This document shows positions 61,834 to 64,000 of a DNA stretch of 64,000 nucleotides, piece after piece. Location of the stretch: the NCBI GenBank assembly GCA_013420905.1, contig JAAXNY010000004.1, positions 3,162,001 through 3,226,000 on the forward strand, in the 5' to 3' direction. This stretch comes from Collybia mongolica. Taxonomy: Eukaryota > Basidiomycota > Agaricomycetes > Agaricales > Clitocybaceae. The position numbers and the translations under genes were made by a program. Each line of letters opens with the position of its first letter. Within the stretch, counting starts at the first letter, position 1. The notes under the pieces are model-generated. The model was not told where the DNA came from, ran no database searches, and saw nothing but the letters and a program-made list of their open reading frames with translations.

Positions 61834-64000
61834 ATGAGCAAATCTTCAACCGCAACAGCACCAAAGATTCCGACAAAGTCAGCTTGGTCTAGGGGCCCAC
61901 CACAGTCTGCGCCTACTCCTCCTCGCTCGCAGTCTCCAGCACCGTCCACTCCCACTTATCCTACGCATTCGAGACGCCCTAGCACTCTCGGTCAAGGTGT
62001 GCCCATAAAGGATGGTGTAACCGTGCCCCGCGGCACAGTTGGAGCCGTAAAACAAGGCAAGTGTGGCGGTGCAATCCTACTCATCATACTGACTCGTTTA
62101 CTAGGATCTGCTGTGACGTTTGGATCTATAGATGATGTTTCTGCGCCAATATCTTCCTCACCTGCTGCTGCGCCCCCCATAAAATCCGAGGGTGTGAAAT
62201 CCTTCGGGTCCGTGCCTGCAACAGTAGGCCATGTTAATGGAAAGTCCTCGATTTCTTCGAGGGCGACCGTGGCATCGTCATCCTCTTCGGCATCAACACC
62301 TCCAACTGTACCATCCACGCCTTCCAAACCTGCAAAACTGGACATCCACAAAATGTTCCAGAACCCGTCATCGGCCCCTTCTACATCTCAAACACCTTCG
62401 GACACATCCTCCCCTTCTTTACGACCTTCTAATCTTCCTTCTCAGGCCTCCTCTCAACATCAGCCAGGACCAGGTCCTGTGTCTTCCCAACCATCCCAGT
62501 TGGGTTCCCACCAATATACACCTTTTGTACCTGGCAGCAGCATGCGGCCGCAACAACAAAGTTCTGGCCCCGGTGCCCCTCGCTCCCCCGTATATTCCCG
62601 TCAAATTCCTAATGGAACTGGCCCTCGTCCTCAAGGTGGGCCAAATGGTGGCCCCTCTCAGATGTCGTCTGGGCTTTCTAGCCCACGATTAGCACCGCAT
62701 CCCCATGCAGGTCAACCTTCTGGTATGCCTCCCCCACCTGCTTCAATGCAGCCTCAAATGCAACCTCAAATACCTGCGTGGTCTCAATACTATGTAAGGC
62801 TAAAAAGTTCGCATAAACTATAATCTATTCATGAAACACCATCTTTAGTACTCTGATCAACATTATATGCAACCTTATGGCAACGCATGGTATCCAATGC
62901 CCCCCCAGCCCCAACACCAACATCCTCCTCACCATCCTCCACCGCCCGGGCCTCACGGACCTCCGCATGCGGGAATGCCCATGTCACCACGAAATCAGCC
63001 TCCTCAGCTTCAGCCCGGCACGCCCACACAAGCGCACGCTATACCCAGTGTCATCCATGTCCCACATCCTCCTCATACACACTCAACGTCGAATAGTATC
63101 AGCGGGTTGTCGTCACCACCTCCAACACCTTCGACACCCAGTGCGCGTCTTAATGCGAATTCTAATGCGTTCGTGCCGGGCGCGCGATCAAAGATAGTTG
63201 TCAAGAATGCTGATGGTCTGGAGGTAGACTTTAGCTCTATTACCAAGCCTAATTCAGCTACAACTTCAGCTGGAGGTTCTTCCCCTGCATCCGGACCAGG
63301 CTTTCGACAGGGCAGTCCTAAGGTACCTGCGACACCTACGAGGCGGCCCCTAAGCATCAGGATGGAGACGGAAGAGCAGCGACGGAAGCGCCTTGCAGAT
63401 GAGGAGAAGGAAAAGGATAAGCTGAAACATCAAGCAGAGGCGGAGGAAAAATTCAAGAAAGAGAAAGAAGACAAAGAACGGAAGGATAAAGAGGACGCTA
63501 AGAGAAAACAAAAGGAAGAGGAAGAGAAGAAGGAGCGGGAGCGAGTACGCAAGGAGGAAGAAGAGAAAGAGCGGGTACGAAAACAGGAAGAGGCTGAGAA
63601 GTTGCGAGTTAGACTGGAGGAGGAGGAAAGGGAGCGCTTGAGAAAGGAGGAGGAGGAGAAGAAGCTTCAAGAAGAGGAAGAGAAGGAGAGGGCGCGGCTC
63701 TACTTGATTGAGGAGCAACAGCGTCTGAAACGCGAAGAGGAGGAGAAAGAGAAGGAGCGTATCCGACTAGAAGAAGAAGCTGCGAAGGCCGAAGAAGTTG
63801 CGAAGGCCATAGCAGCTGCCGAAGCCGAATTCAAGCGTGAGGAATCTACCGTCAATACTCCCTCGACCAACCCCGAGGAGGACGGTGAAATTCAGGATAT
63901 TCCTCAGGAAGTCATCGCCAGCACTCCTGATCCTGCTGCCACCCTTACTATTGAGGAAGTCAAAGAGAAATCGAAAGAGCCTTTGCGAATTAACACAACT
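61834..64000 (+). CDS. eIF4G-type translation initiation factor, N-terminal part (runs off window)
   Basis: Scaffold of the cap-binding complex. The start at 61834 gives MSKSSTATAPKIPTKSAWSR, with disordered Ser/Pro/Gln-rich sequence up to about 62795, including AKLDIHKMFQNPS of the fungal eIF4G N-terminus. After introns (one at about 62070-62105, another at about 62794-62848) come the His/Pro-rich HPPHHPPPPGPHGPPHAGMP and SKIVVKNADGLEVDFSSITK, then a long charged single helix (EEQRRKRLADEEKEKDKLKH and about 150 similar residues) and the acidic EEDGEIQDIPQEV linker. The MIF4G HEAT domain would lie beyond the window. Assignment rests on overall layout, so it is probable but not proven. Confidence 0.75.

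Noticed and set aside
61451..61837. 128-codon plus-strand frame just before eIF4G
   Set aside because: Ends four bases into the eIF4G start in another frame and has no conserved content; likely the 5' leader.
63350..63718. 122-codon Leu/Phe-rich minus-strand frame looking like a membrane protein
   Set aside because: Antisense of the Glu/Lys-rich helix of eIF4G; GAG/AAG codons read as CTC/CTT.

Overview
The window is nuclear DNA of a filamentous basidiomycete, most likely a mushroom-forming Agaricomycete. The evidence is dense protein-coding genes on both strands, nearly all cut by many introns of about 45-65 nt with GT-AG (occasionally GC-AG) ends, plus recognisable fungal families: a division-1 chitin synthase, a Zn2Cys6 regulator with fungal-specific domain, an Afi1/SPA protein, and an eIF4G with a long charged helix. 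I see no bacterial operon, CRISPR array, rRNA or convincing tRNA gene. Coordinates run from first to last coding base and include introns.

Layout. 0-1 kb: a 792-bp non-autonomous DNA transposon with terminal inverted repeats and a perfect 8-bp target duplication. 1-15 kb: RAD9 (9-1-1 clamp), a Bli-3 type FMN split-barrel protein, TIM17, a CDCA7-like zf-4CXXC_R1 protein, a small SWIM protein (ZSWIM7/Sws1-like), TRM11, an SLC49-like MFS transporter and a WBP4-like splicing protein. 15-28 kb: a membrane-anchored Smr-domain protein, a chitin synthase, an R3H protein, a C2H2-like zinc-finger protein, a strange GTCCG-rich non-coding stretch and a Zn2Cys6 regulator. 28-29.5 kb is a gene-poor gap.

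29.5-49 kb: AFI1, ribosomal protein uS2/RPS0, CTR9 (Paf1 complex), an HSL-type esterase with a long tail, an APH-fold kinase-like protein, mitochondrial Hsp70, dynactin p25 (DCTN5) and a TMEM70-like mitochondrial protein. 49.6-57.4 kb is the most distinctive block: two divergently arranged flavocytochrome b2 (L-lactate dehydrogenase) paralogues flank a PEP-mutase/isocitrate-lyase superfamily gene and an orphan reading frame. 57.5-64 kb: an F-box protein, the PP2A leucine carboxyl methyltransferase PPM1 and the 5' part of eIF4G, which runs off the window.

Most genes are conserved housekeeping functions with no operon logic. The one place where neighbours may share metabolism is the CYB2 / PEP-mutase / CYB2 block (2-hydroxy-acid oxidation next to a 2-/3-carbon C-C lyase fold). 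I did not find a clearly new biological system. The best leads are the CYB2 block, the transposon, the GTCCG-rich segment, and the CDCA7-like gene. Exon joins were read by eye; those stated with exact positions keep the reading frame and rebuild a conserved family sequence.
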